A DNA stretch of 27,867 nucleotides from NCBI GenBank assembly GCA_035264885.1, contig DATFPK010000035.1, forward strand, positions 1 through 27,867, read 5' to 3'. Each line of letters starts with the position of its first letter. Position 1 is the stretch's first letter. The notes under the pieces are model-generated. The model saw only the letters and a program-made list of their open reading frames with translations, made no database searches and was not told where the DNA came from. A program made the position numbers and the translations under genes. This DNA is from DATFPK01 sp035264885 (lineage in GTDB: Bacteria > Actinomycetota > Thermoleophilia > Solirubrobacterales > 70-9). This document shows, in pieces, positions 12,476-19,879 of this stretch.

Positions 12476-12492
12476 CGGCTCGCCGCTTATGA

Positions 12493-12516
12493 TCGCCTTC
12501 AACAGGCGAGTGTTTC
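12493..12516 (+). terminator. First hairpin after groEL
   Basis: TCGCCT and AGGCGA pair around TCAAC and are followed by GTGTTTCC. It is a modest stem with a short T-run and may act together with the stronger hairpin just downstream. Confidence 0.5.
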
Positions 12517-12521
12517 CGAGA

Positions 12522-12550
12522 GGCCCGGGCAGATGCCCGGGCCTTTCTCG
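12522..12550 (+). terminator. Strong rho-independent terminator of groESL
   Basis: A perfect 10-bp GC-rich stem (GGCCCGGGCA / TGCCCGGGCC) with a 2-nt centre as drawn is followed by TTTCTCGTT. In practice the loop would open by one or two pairs. Confidence 0.85.
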
Positions 12551-12614
12551 TTCCGGGCCGTTCTCGTTCCCGGGTCGGTGCCGCTGCCGAGCGCGGGCGT
12601 GGCGAGCGGAGGCG

Positions 12615-13670
12615 CTAGCCGAGCGGGCCGGCGTGGCGGACGGCGCCGGTCGGCGCCAGCCGCCGGGCCCGGACGCGGCGCTCGGCGTGGTCGGGCGCGT
12701 AGGCCGGGAAGCGGTCCTGGCGGAGGCGGCGGCGCAGGGCCCGGGTGGTGTCCGGGTAGAGGCCGAGGCGGTAGGGGTTGCCGGACTCGCCGAAGCCGCG
12801 GTAGTAGACCAGCATCCGCACCCGCTTGCGCTCGTAGGCCCAGTGGAAGATCCGGCGGATGAAGCGGGGGCTGTCGGAGCCGGCGACCGCGAACTCCGTG
12901 ATCGCGAACGGCTTGCCGCGCCAGGGCCGGCCGTGGAAGAAGCGGTCGAGGTCGCGCCAGTACGGATACTCGGAGTAGAAGTCGGTTCCGACCCAGTCGA
13001 CCCAGCGGCCGCCGGGCCAGTAGCGGGCCGGTGCCGCGGCGCGGGTGGCGGGGGAGCCGGCGGGGAGGGGGCTCCAGACCATCGCGACGGGCGCCGCCGG
13101 GACCTTGCGGGGTTCGGGACCGCCGCGGCGGTTCAGCCGGGGGACGCCGGCCGCGCGGAGCCGCCGGTTGATCAGGGCGAGCGATCCGCCGCCCCGGAGG
13201 ATGGCGGTGATCCGGCGGAAGGCCCGGCGGTACCACTTGTGCGCGTGGGGGCCGCCGCGACGCTCGCCGGAGCAGGTGACGCCCGCCCACGCGTTGAGGC
13301 AGCGGTTCGGTTCGCCGAGCGGGCGGACGTAGGCGGGGATGTTCTTGCGGGCAAAGGCGTGGTTCAGGCGCAGCAGGTAGTTGTCGCCTCGCCCCCGGGC
13401 GATCGCCTTCGGGGTGATCAGCTCCTCGAGCGTCTCGTCGTCGGCGGTCGAGATGTGGAGCATCGGCCGCACCTGGGTGTCGCGCCACCGCGGCACCGCC
13501 TGGTTGAGGCTGTTGCCCCACGGATGGAAGGTCTGGAGGACCGCCGGGTGCTTGCCCACGTAGCGCGCGAACTCGCGGAACTCGGAGACCGAGCCGCGGT
13601 CGGAGACGCCGAAGAACGTGGTCGGGGGGTGGGGCGCCAGCACCTTGGCAGGGGCGCTGGCGGCGGCCAC
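12615..13670 (-). CDS. Secreted GH26-like glycoside hydrolase (start unresolved; frame extends upstream)
   Basis: From the GTG at 13670 there are 351 residues. The frame resembles family 26 retaining glycosidases (beta-mannanase type, clan A). It has FHPWGNSLNQAV, a likely acid/base Glu120 in PLGEPNRCLNAW, a WVDWVGTDFYSEYPYW strand, and a likely nucleophile Glu259 in KPFAITEFA. The substrate is not provable. The GTG at 13670 lies inside a signal peptide. The in-frame codons before it encode IVPRARAHAPRLLVPVAVAA and further hydrophobic residues, ending in Ala-x-Ala. However, the frame has no ATG, GTG or TTG between the stop at 13842 and 13670. Non-canonical candidates are ATC (13751), CTG (13769) and ATT (13811). 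The true gene therefore probably reaches about 13751-13769, unless a base error or decay hides the start. Its 3' end lies 64 bp from the groEL terminator. Confidence 0.75.
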   Translation of the reverse strand: MAAASAPAKVLAPHPPTTFFGVSDRGSVSEFREFARYVGKHPAVLQTFHPWGNSLNQAVPRWRDTQVRPMLHISTADDETLEELITPKAIARGRGDNYLLRLNHAFARKNIPAYVRPLGEPNRCLNAWAGVTCSGERRGGPHAHKWYRRAFRRITAILRGGGSLALINRRLRAAGVPRLNRRGGPEPRKVPAAPVAMVWSPLPAGSPATRAAAPARYWPGGRWVDWVGTDFYSEYPYWRDLDRFFHGRPWRGKPFAITEFAVAGSDSPRFIRRIFHWAYERKRVRMLVYYRGFGESGNPYRLGLYPDTTRALRRRLRQDRFPAYAPDHAERRVRARRLAPTGAVRHAGPLG

Positions 13671-13841
13671 GAAGGCGGCAAGCAGGCAGGCCGCCGCGAC
13701 GGCGACCGGGACGAGGAGTCGGGGTGCGTGTGCGCGGGCGCGGGGAACGATCCCACCGTAGGTTTGCAGCCTCGGCGCCGGGCTGCGGCGCCGCTGCCGG
13801 CGGCTGCAAATCGGCTTGCGACTTCGGAGTTTCGCGCGGTT

Positions 13842-14723
13842 TCAGGCCGCGCCGAGGACGTCGCCCATCGTCCGCGGCGTGACGCCGAGCGTTTCGGCGT
13901 CGGCGGTCCCGCGTTCGCTGACCATCGGCACCTCCATCAGCTCCGCCTCCTCCCAGGTCGCGAAGACGGCCTCGCCGAACACCTTGCGGAGGGTGACCAG
14001 GCCCGCGTGGATGACCGGCAAAGGGACGTGGATCAGCGGCCGGGGGCGGCCGGCGGCGCGGCTGACCAGGTCGGACATGTCGTCGTAGGTGAGGACCTCC
14101 GGGCCGGCGAGCTCGTAGCGGTCCCGGTCGCCGCCGTCGAGGGCGCCGATCACCGTCTCGGCCGCGTCGCGGGCCCAGATCGGCTCGTAGGCGGCCTTGC
14201 CCGAGCCCGAGACCGGGAGGACCGGGAGGAAGGAGAAGCGGCGCAGGAGGGTGACCCAGGGGTCGGAGTGGTCGTAGACGATCGACGGGGCGAAGACGAT
14301 GGTGTCGACGGGCGAGCCGGTGACCGCGCGCTCGGCCACCGCCTTGGCGCGGAAGAAGCGGGTGCGCTGGACAGGCGAGGCGTTGAGGGCGCTGAAGAAG
14401 ACGAACCGCTCGACGCCGGCCTTCTCGGCGGCCCGGAGCAGGCGGACGCTGGAGAGGCCGTTGAGCTCCTCGATCCGGTGGGGAGGCTGGTCGCGGATGG
14501 TGGCGGCGAGGTGGATGACGGTGTCGACGCCGCGGAGGGCCTGGCGCAGGCGGTAGGGGTCCGAGAGCTCGCCGAGGTCGCCCAGGGTGATCTGGACGTC
14601 GGTCCGCAGGGGGCCGAGGCGGCGCGGCTCACGGACCAGGCAGCGGACTTGGTCCCCGCGGCCGAGGAGGAGGGGGAGGAGCTGCGAGCCGATGCTCCCG
14701 GTGGCTCCGGTCAGCAGCAGCAC
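13842..14723 (-). CDS. Atypical SDR-family NAD(P)-binding protein (NDUFA9/NmrA-like)
   Basis: This 293-residue cytoplasmic Rossmann-fold protein starts with LLLTGATGSIGSQLLPLLL, a GxxGxxG dinucleotide-binding turn at residues 6-12. The DTVIHLAATI strand, FVFFSALNAS and the C-terminal VLTYDDMSDLVSRAAGRPRP pattern fit NAD(P)H-binding atypical or extended SDRs related to complex I subunit NDUFA9. The classical catalytic Tyr-x-x-x-Lys is not evident: the expected region reads RTRFFRAKAVAER. It may therefore be a regulatory or substrate-binding homologue rather than a standard dehydrogenase. The GTG at 14723 is preferred because the Rossmann strand starts directly there and GGAGAG lies 4 nt upstream; the longer frame to 14948 runs over the ferredoxin promoter and gene start. 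The GH26-like gene follows on the same strand. Confidence 0.85.
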   Translation of the reverse strand: MLLLTGATGSIGSQLLPLLLGRGDQVRCLVREPRRLGPLRTDVQITLGDLGELSDPYRLRQALRGVDTVIHLAATIRDQPPHRIEELNGLSSVRLLRAAEKAGVERFVFFSALNASPVQRTRFFRAKAVAERAVTGSPVDTIVFAPSIVYDHSDPWVTLLRRFSFLPVLPVSGSGKAAYEPIWARDAAETVIGALDGGDRDRYELAGPEVLTYDDMSDLVSRAAGRPRPLIHVPLPVIHAGLVTLRKVFGEAVFATWEEAELMEVPMVSERGTADAETLGVTPRTMGDVLGAA

Positions 14724-14798
14724 ACGACTCTCCGGCGGGCCGCGGTCAGCGGGCCCACACCCCTCTCCCGCTGGCGGTCTCGGGTCCCATCGACTGCG

Positions 14799-14804
14799 TA
14801 GAAT
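14799..14804 (+). promoter_or_regulatory. Putative -10 box for ferredoxin
   Basis: TAGAAT lies 63 bp before the ATG at 14868, inside the divergent intergenic region. A matching -35 is not obvious. Confidence 0.45.
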
Positions 14805-14867
14805 GCCGGTTCCGCCTCGGCCGGGCCCACCGGCAGGCACGACAACCGCGAGCCAGGAGACCCCTCC

Positions 14868-15134
14868 ATGACCTACGTCATCGCCGAGCCGTGCATAGGC
14901 CAGAAGGACAACTCGTGCGTCGAGGTCTGTCCTGTCGATTGCATCCACCCGACGCCGGACGAGCCGGACTACGACGCCCAGGAGATGCTCTACATCGACC
15001 CGGACGAGTGCATCGACTGCGACGCCTGCGTGGAGGCCTGCCCGGTCGACGCCTGCTTCGCCGAGGACCAGCTCCCGGAGGAGTGGACGAAGTACACCGA
15101 GGTCAACGCGCAGTACTACGCGGGCAAGTCGTAG
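14868..15134 (+). CDS. fdxA: 7Fe-type ferredoxin
   Basis: This 88-residue cytoplasmic electron carrier has the pattern of [3Fe-4S][4Fe-4S] ferredoxins. It starts TYVIAEPCIGQKDNSCVEVC, and the second cluster motif is CIDCDACVEACPVDAC. By analogy with Azotobacter ferredoxin I, Cys9, Cys17 and Cys58 would hold the 3Fe cluster, and Cys21, Cys48, Cys51 and Cys54 the 4Fe cluster. Cys25 corresponds to the free Cys of that protein. The ATG is supported by AGGAGA at 14855-14860 with 7-nt spacing. The partner reductase or enzyme is not in the window. Confidence 0.95.
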   Translation: MTYVIAEPCIGQKDNSCVEVCPVDCIHPTPDEPDYDAQEMLYIDPDECIDCDACVEACPVDACFAEDQLPEEWTKYTEVNAQYYAGKS

Positions 15135-15153
15135 ATCTCGGTGCCGGCGCGAT

Positions 15154-15177
15154 TACTGCGCTCGCCAGCGGGCAGTA
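15154..15177. repeat. Inverted repeat between ferredoxin and the next gene
   Basis: TACTGC and GCAGTA flank 12 nt, and the outer bases partly extend the match. It may be a weak terminator stem for ferredoxin or an operator for the gene at 15212. There is no T-run. Confidence 0.4.
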
Positions 15178-15211
15178 GTCCTGCAGCTCGTCGACTCGGG
15201 GAGGCTTCAAC

Positions 15212-15784
15212 TTGATCACCAGCATCCTGGCTTACGGTCGTCGTCATCATCTGGCCCTGCTCGCCCTGTTCGTGGCGTTGGGCGGGACCGCGTACGCGGC
15301 GGTCCAGCTGCCGGCCAACAGCGTGGGCTCAAAGCAGCTCAAGGCGAATGCCGTCAAGGCATCTGAGACCGCGAAGAACTCGGTCGCCTCGGCGGAAGTC
15401 AAGAACCGCGCGCTGCTCTGCGCGGATTTCAAGCCCGGTCAGGGCCTCTGTGGCGCGAGGGTCTTCGTGCGGAGCAAGACCGTCACCTTCGCTCAGACCT
15501 GCCAGGACAGCGGTATGGGGCGCAACTGTGTATCACCGAGGACGACGGTGACGGCGAGCTGTGCTCCGGGAGAGCGCGCGGTGGGGGGCGGCTACGAGGG
15601 GACCAAGGAGGGAACGTTCAACCCTCCTTATCGCCAGACATTTGTAGACGGCGTCGATCGGCCTGAGCCCAGCAATGGAACCCCGCGCGGTTGGACTGTC
15701 GTCGCCGGCGGAAGCGCCACGAGCACCACGACGGCCGACCCATTTGCGCCCGTTTTCACCGTGTACGCGGTCTGCGTCTCCTAG
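15212..15784 (+). CDS. Exported Thermoleophilia-type protein of unknown function
   Basis: The 190 residues start MITSILAYGRRHHLALLALF, a basic N-region followed by a hydrophobic segment ending GGTAYAA. Next comes LPANSVGSKQLKANAVKASE, a signature I recall from many exported proteins of Solirubrobacterales and relatives. The mature part has six Cys (LLCADF, GLCGAR, QTCQDS, RNCVSP, ASCAPGERAVGGGY, YAVCVS), which may form disulfides. No catalytic motif is recognised. The TTG start at 15212 is supported by GGGGAGG at 15198-15204 with 7-nt spacing, and no better start gives the same signal. The 'ASCAPGERAVGGGY' motif near the C-terminal half also recurs in this kind of protein. Function is unknown. 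Confidence 0.8.
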   Translation: MITSILAYGRRHHLALLALFVALGGTAYAAVQLPANSVGSKQLKANAVKASETAKNSVASAEVKNRALLCADFKPGQGLCGARVFVRSKTVTFAQTCQDSGMGRNCVSPRTTVTASCAPGERAVGGGYEGTKEGTFNPPYRQTFVDGVDRPEPSNGTPRGWTVVAGGSATSTTTADPFAPVFTVYAVCVS

Positions 15785-15823
15785 CAGCTGGCGGGCGAGG
15801 AGTGGCACACCGGCCCCCGGAGC

Positions 15824-16975
15824 TCAGACCATCGGCAGCTCGGTCCCGCTGATCGCGGGCGCCGCGGCCGCGGCCGGAACCGCCTGGAGGACCGGCAGCT
15901 CCTGCGGCGTCGTCGCGATGATCCCGCGCGCCGTCGCCCGGATCGCCTGCGAGGCCGGGGCGTCCGGCTCGGCGGTCACCAGGGGCGTGCCGGCGTCGGC
16001 GTGGGTCCGCAGATCCTCGGAGAGCGGCACCTTGCCGAGCAGGGGCACGTCGAGCTCGTCGGCGAGGAGCTGGCCGCCGCCCTCCCCGAAGATCGTGAAG
16101 CGCTCCCCGGCGGGGGTCGTGAAGCCGGACATGTTCTCGACGACGCCGAGCACCTCGAGGTCCACCTTCGCCGCCATCTCGGCCGCCCGCTGCGCCACCG
16201 ACTGCGCCGCGGGCTGCGGCGTCGTGACGATCAGGAACTTCGCCTGCGGGAGGAGCTGGGCGAGCGTCATCGAGACGTCGCCGGTGCCGGGCGGCAGGTC
16301 GAGCAGCAGATACTCCAGCTCGCCCCACGCGACATCCTCGAGGAACTGCTGGATCGCCTTGTGGAGCATGGGCCCGCGCCAGACGACGGCCGAGTTCTCC
16401 TCGACGAAGAAGCCGATCGACATCACCTTGACCCCGCCGGCGGCCTGCAGCGGCATGATCTTGCGCTCCCCGTTCACCTCCGGCCGGGCCTGGACGCCGA
16501 GCATGCGCGGGATCGAGTAGCCGTAGACGTCGCAGTCGAGCGCCCCGGCCGGGTGGCCCTCGGCGCTCAGCGCCGCGGCTAGGTTCGCGGTCATCGTCGA
16601 CTTGCCGACCCCGCCCTTGCCCGAGGCGACGCAGACCACGTTCTTGACCTCCGCGAGGGCGCCCTGCGGCAGGCCGCGCGGCCTGCCCAGCGCCTGTTGG
16701 AGGTTCGCCTTCTCCTGGTCGCTGAGGACGTCGAAGCCGACCGCGACCTCGGTCACTCCCTCGAGCTGGCCGACCTGGCTCGCGACCCCCTGCTGGAAAT
16801 GCGACCGGATCGGACAGCCCGGCGTGGTCAGCGAGACGACGACCTCGACCTTGCCGCTCTCGCGGACCTCGATCGAGCGAACCATGCCGAGATCGACGAT
16901 CGACCGCCGCAGCTCGGGGTCGATCACGGCGCGCAGCTTCTCGGTGATCTGCTCGTGGGTCGGGAGGCTTGTCAT
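15824..16975 (-). CDS. mrp: Mrp/ApbC-family Fe-S cluster carrier ATPase
   Basis: This 383-residue cytoplasmic protein has two parts. The N-terminal MIP18-like domain (about 1-100) has DPELRRSIVDLGMV and TTPGCPIRSHF. The ParA/NBP35-like P-loop ATPase has the deviant Walker A GKGGVGKST at 119-127, then DCDVYGYSIPRMLG and LLLDLPPGTGDVSM. The family binds and transfers Fe-S clusters to apoproteins. The usual CxxC after VVENMS is absent: the stretch reads VVENMSGFTTPAGERFTIFGEGGG. I recall this from actinobacterial homologues too, so it need not mean inactivity. An Ala/Pro-rich tail follows residue 360. The ATG at 16975 is chosen for the conserved N-terminus and a GAGAAT box 6 nt upstream; the longer frame to 17932 crosses the divergent gene. 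Ferredoxin lies nearby, but no operon link exists. Confidence 0.95.
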   Translation of the reverse strand: MTSLPTHEQITEKLRAVIDPELRRSIVDLGMVRSIEVRESGKVEVVVSLTTPGCPIRSHFQQGVASQVGQLEGVTEVAVGFDVLSDQEKANLQQALGRPRGLPQGALAEVKNVVCVASGKGGVGKSTMTANLAAALSAEGHPAGALDCDVYGYSIPRMLGVQARPEVNGERKIMPLQAAGGVKVMSIGFFVEENSAVVWRGPMLHKAIQQFLEDVAWGELEYLLLDLPPGTGDVSMTLAQLLPQAKFLIVTTPQPAAQSVAQRAAEMAAKVDLEVLGVVENMSGFTTPAGERFTIFGEGGGQLLADELDVPLLGKVPLSEDLRTHADAGTPLVTAEPDAPASQAIRATARGIIATTPQELPVLQAVPAAAAAPAISGTELPMV

Positions 16976-16981
16976 GTCCTG

Positions 16982-16987
16982 ATTCTC
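16982..16987 (-). promoter_or_regulatory. Putative leaderless -10 box for mrp
   Basis: On the minus strand GAGAAT ends 6 nt before the ATG at 16975, with no convincing ribosome binding site between. Confidence 0.35.
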
Positions 16988-17056
16988 GCAGAGGGGGAGA
17001 GCGCGCCCCGTCCCGCCCTTAGCGCCCCGTTGATCGGATCGCGACGAGGAGGAGAA

Positions 17057-19270
17057 ATGAGCGGGAAGCGGGAGCGCGGCGCCCGATGGGCGTGGACGGG
17101 GTTCGGGCTGGCGGTCACCGCCCTCCTCCTGCTCGCCGCCGAGCCGGCACACGGCGCCCGGTACTCGGTGGCGCAATGCGGCTGGCGGATCGCCCAGGAC
17201 GCCGACTGGGGCGACTCGACCGGGGGCGCCAAGTTCCGCCCCGACTCCTGGTGCATCGCCCCGGATGGCGCGGACCCGTTCGATGGCGTCCACGTGAAGA
17301 GCCTCACCCGTGACGGCGCCGAGACGGTCTCCGGCACCCGCCTCGCTCGCTGGCGTTGGTCGGCGCCCGCCGGCACCGGCATCACCGCCGTGCGCGGGAC
17401 CTGGTGGCACGCCCTCCACGACGGCTTCGAGCACCGGCTCGGCACCGGTGACGGCGACGGCGGATTCGACGTGTTCGCCGCCGCTTCGGCGACAGACACC
17501 GGGCCCACGGCCTTCACCGCCGGCTTCGCCTCGCCTCGGCCCGCCTTCGAGACCCGTCTCCTCTGCGCCCGGCCCGAGGACCGCCACTGCGCTCTCGAGC
17601 GGCCCTCTTTCTCGGCCGTCCGCGCCCTCACCCTCACGCTGGAGGATCCGGCGCGCCCGCAGCCCAGCGTGGGCGGGCCGCTGCTCGCAGGCGGCTGGCG
17701 CCGCGGCGCACAGCAGGTCGATTTCGCGGCATCCGACCGCGGTTCCGGCCTCCGCTTCGCGGAGACGATCATCGACGGCGCCCGCGCGGCGCTCACCGAG
17801 CACCCCTGCGCGAAGGCAATGGTCGCGGGCGAATGGCGAGCCACCAGGATGCGGCCGTGCGAGACCTTCCGCAGTGGCAGCCACTCCGTCGCAACCACGG
17901 CGCTCAGCGACGGCCCCCACGATCTCGTCCACTGCGCTGAGGACTTCGCCGGCGGCCCCGCCTGCACCCAGCCGAGCCGCTTCCTCGTCGACAACAACGC
18001 GCCCGCCGCCCCGCGCTCCCTCTCCGTGGCCGGCGGGGACGGCTGGCGGTCCGTGAACGACTTCGACCTCGCCTGGGTGAACCCGGGGCAGGGCCCGGCG
18101 TCACCGATCGCCGCCGCGTCCTGGCGGCTGACGGGGCCCGGCTTCGATTCCGGCATCCGCACCGTCACCGGCGCCGGGGTTGCCGCGATTGCGGACCTCC
18201 AGGCCCCCGCCGCCGGTGAGTACCGGGTCGAGGTCTGGCTCCGCGACGAAGCCGGCAACGAGGAGCGCGCCAACGCCGCGTCGGCGGCGCTCAGGTTCGA
18301 CGACGTCGCGCCATCCGGCTTCTTCCGCGGCCGCGAGCGCGGACGGCCAGAGCTGCTGCGCGTCGCGGTCACCGACGCCCACTCCGGCGTCGCGGGGGGC
18401 GAGATCGAGTTCCGCCGCCCCGGGTCGGACCGCTGGCACGACCTGCCGACGGCGCTGCGGCGCGATGACGGCGGTCAGCTCGTCGCCCGCTTCCCCTCCG
18501 AGGAGGTCGAGCCGGGGCGCTACCGCCTCCGAGCCACGGTCGTCGACGCCGCCGGCAACCGGTCGGTCACCGCCCGGTATGCGGACGGCAGCGCGGCGAC
18601 GGTTCAGTCGCCCCTGCGCCGCCCGACCCGGCTCCGGGCCGAGCTGAGGCACGGCCGGGGTCACGGGGAGAGCCTCACCGTCCCCTTCGGCCGCGGCGCG
18701 ACGCTGCGCGGCCGCCTGACGACGGCCGCCGGCCGCGGGCTGCCGCGCCGTGAGCTGCGAGTCGTGGTCACGCCCGCCGGCGGGTCGGCGGCCCCGGGCC
18801 GGACCCTCACGGCGCGGACCGGGCCGCACGGCGCCTTCGGCCTCGACCTGGGCGCCGGTCCAAGCCGCTCGGTCGAGGTCCGTTTCGGCGGCGCCCCGGC
18901 GCTGGCGCCGGCCGGCAGCGCGCGCCTGCGGCTGCGGGTCCGGGGCGGCGTCAGCTTCCGGGTCGGCCCCCGCGGCGTCCGCACCGGGCAGGCGGTCAGG
19001 ATGAGCGGGCGCGTGAAGGCTCGCGGGACGACGATCCCGTGGCGCGGCAAGCTGGTCGCGATCCAATACCTCGAGCGGGAGACCGCCCGTTGGCGCCCGG
19101 TGCTCGTGACCCGCACCGACCGCGCCGGCCGGTTCCGCGCCGGCTACCGCTTCCGCTACATCACTCGCCGGGCGCGGATCCGGCTGCGCGCCGCCGTCCT
19201 GCCCGAGGACGGGTGGCCCTACGCCGCCGGAGCCTCGCGCCCGGCGGTGGTGGTCGTCACCGGGGCCTGA
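17057..19270 (+). CDS. Large secreted protein with Ig-like/beta-sandwich domains
   Basis: This 737-residue protein has a clear signal peptide (MSGKRERGARWAWTGFGLAV, then a hydrophobic run ending AEPAHGA). After it comes a domain of about 200 residues starting RYSVAQCGWRIAQDADW, with paired Cys and Trp-rich strands, perhaps a lectin-like sandwich. Several bacterial Ig-like repeats follow; each has strands ending in phrases like VWLRDEAGNEERAN and ATVVDAAGNRSVTARYADG. The last about 200 residues look like two more beta-domains (GATLRGRLTTAAGRGLPRRE; VRMSGRVKARGTTIPWRGK) of the carboxypeptidase-regulatory or Ig type, often in surface proteins. No catalytic motif or membrane anchor is seen. The ATG at 17057 is chosen because it begins the signal peptide and follows GAGGAGGAG; the frame upstream to 16697 overlaps mrp. 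Function is probably extracellular binding or adhesion (inference). Confidence 0.8.
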   Translation: MSGKRERGARWAWTGFGLAVTALLLLAAEPAHGARYSVAQCGWRIAQDADWGDSTGGAKFRPDSWCIAPDGADPFDGVHVKSLTRDGAETVSGTRLARWRWSAPAGTGITAVRGTWWHALHDGFEHRLGTGDGDGGFDVFAAASATDTGPTAFTAGFASPRPAFETRLLCARPEDRHCALERPSFSAVRALTLTLEDPARPQPSVGGPLLAGGWRRGAQQVDFAASDRGSGLRFAETIIDGARAALTEHPCAKAMVAGEWRATRMRPCETFRSGSHSVATTALSDGPHDLVHCAEDFAGGPACTQPSRFLVDNNAPAAPRSLSVAGGDGWRSVNDFDLAWVNPGQGPASPIAAASWRLTGPGFDSGIRTVTGAGVAAIADLQAPAAGEYRVEVWLRDEAGNEERANAASAALRFDDVAPSGFFRGRERGRPELLRVAVTDAHSGVAGGEIEFRRPGSDRWHDLPTALRRDDGGQLVARFPSEEVEPGRYRLRATVVDAAGNRSVTARYADGSAATVQSPLRRPTRLRAELRHGRGHGESLTVPFGRGATLRGRLTTAAGRGLPRRELRVVVTPAGGSAAPGRTLTARTGPHGAFGLDLGAGPSRSVEVRFGGAPALAPAGSARLRLRVRGGVSFRVGPRGVRTGQAVRMSGRVKARGTTIPWRGKLVAIQYLERETARWRPVLVTRTDRAGRFRAGYRFRYITRRARIRLRAAVLPEDGWPYAAGASRPAVVVVTGA

Positions 19271-19301
19271 GCCCGCGCCGGGTCGCCACCGCACGCCCGG
19301 T

Positions 19302-19712
19302 TCAGGCGGGGCCGAGCCCCGGGGCCCGCTCGCTGACCCAGAACCAGAAGGTCGTGTGGCCGCCGGAGCCTTGGACCCTGCACTCCTCGGTGAGCAGGTC
19401 GACCACCCGCTTGGACAGGAGGTCGCGGGCGCCGAGCGGCTCCTTCGCCCAGCACGAGAGGTCGGCGTCGACGTGGCCGACCACCCGGTCGCCCTCGACC
19501 TTGAGCTCGACCCTTATCGGCGTGCTCTGTCCGTTGCGGACGGCGGTGTCGACCACCTCGGAGACGATCGCGGGGAGCTTGATCTGAACCCGCCGCTCGA
19601 GCCTCTCGGCCAGCGACCTGGCCAGGGCGCGCGCATCGTTGGCCGCCGCCGGCGCCGGCGCGATCTCGCTCGCGACGCTGAGCGATGCCTCTTGAGAGCT
19701 GTCGATCTCCAT
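19302..19712 (-). CDS. RsbW-like (GHKL-fold) protein with degenerate ATP site
   Basis: The 136 residues start with an Ala-rich segment. LPAIVSEVVDTAVRNGQSTPIRVELKV follows, which aligns with the N-box helix of RsbW-type anti-sigma kinases (ELVTNAVRHG). The end, GHTTFWFWVSERA, matches the last strand of that fold. The N-box Asn is replaced by Thr, and no DxGxG G1 box or G2 loop is present: the corresponding stretch reads HVDADLSCWAKE. ATP binding is therefore doubtful. It may be a scaffold that still binds a sigma factor or anti-sigma antagonist, or simply an unrelated alpha/beta protein. It is head-to-head with the two-component operon, 167 bp apart. The ATG at 19712 is the first in frame; a partial -10 (AACAAT) lies 10 nt upstream. 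Confidence 0.6.
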   Translation of the reverse strand: MEIDSSQEASLSVASEIAPAPAAANDARALARSLAERLERRVQIKLPAIVSEVVDTAVRNGQSTPIRVELKVEGDRVVGHVDADLSCWAKEPLGARDLLSKRVVDLLTEECRVQGSGGHTTFWFWVSERAPGLGPA

Positions 19713-19879
19713 GCCCGTGACGATTGTTACTCCGCTACCTTAAAACTTGGTATCGGGATTGTCCACTACTACGGACGGATTGCGAGATTTGTCCCAGAAG
19801 CACCCGCGGCCACGCCTGGGACCTGTCAGTTCCTAGTCGCTTTCATGCGACTTTCACCAAATCGCGTGAAACTGCGCGT
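19713..19879. promoter_or_regulatory. AT-richer divergent regulatory region of the two-component operon
   Basis: This stretch has clearly more A and T than the flanking genes. A possible plus-strand promoter is TTGGTA (19747-19752), 17 bp, then TACGGA (19770-19775), which would give a leader of about 100 nt. Near the operon start are a GTCGC/GCGAC hairpin (19836-19851), a direct repeat of CTTTCA at 19840 and 19851 (11-bp period), and an inverted repeat TTTCAC-N8-GTGAAA (19852-19871). Such spacing suits binding of an OmpR-family dimer, so autoregulation is plausible. Confidence 0.55.

Noticed and set aside
10820..12502. 560-codon minus-strand frame opposite groEL
   Set aside because: GroEL is certain, and the opposite translation is compositional with Asp/Leu/Gly runs and no family.
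12489..14801. 770-codon plus-strand frame across the GH26-like and SDR genes
   Set aside because: It crosses the groEL terminator and two recognisable minus-strand genes. The translation is Gly/Ala/Arg-rich without motifs.
16697..17056. N-terminal extension of the Ig-like gene
   Set aside because: It overlaps mrp, while the ATG at 17057 begins a perfect signal peptide with a good ribosome binding site.
16976..17932. N-terminal extension of mrp to 702 codons
   Set aside because: It runs through the divergent Ig-like gene. The Mrp N-terminus is complete from 16975.
19724..19879. 52-residue N-terminal extension of the response regulator
   Set aside because: The added residues have no receiver-domain meaning, and the DNA is AT-richer regulatory sequence with repeats.
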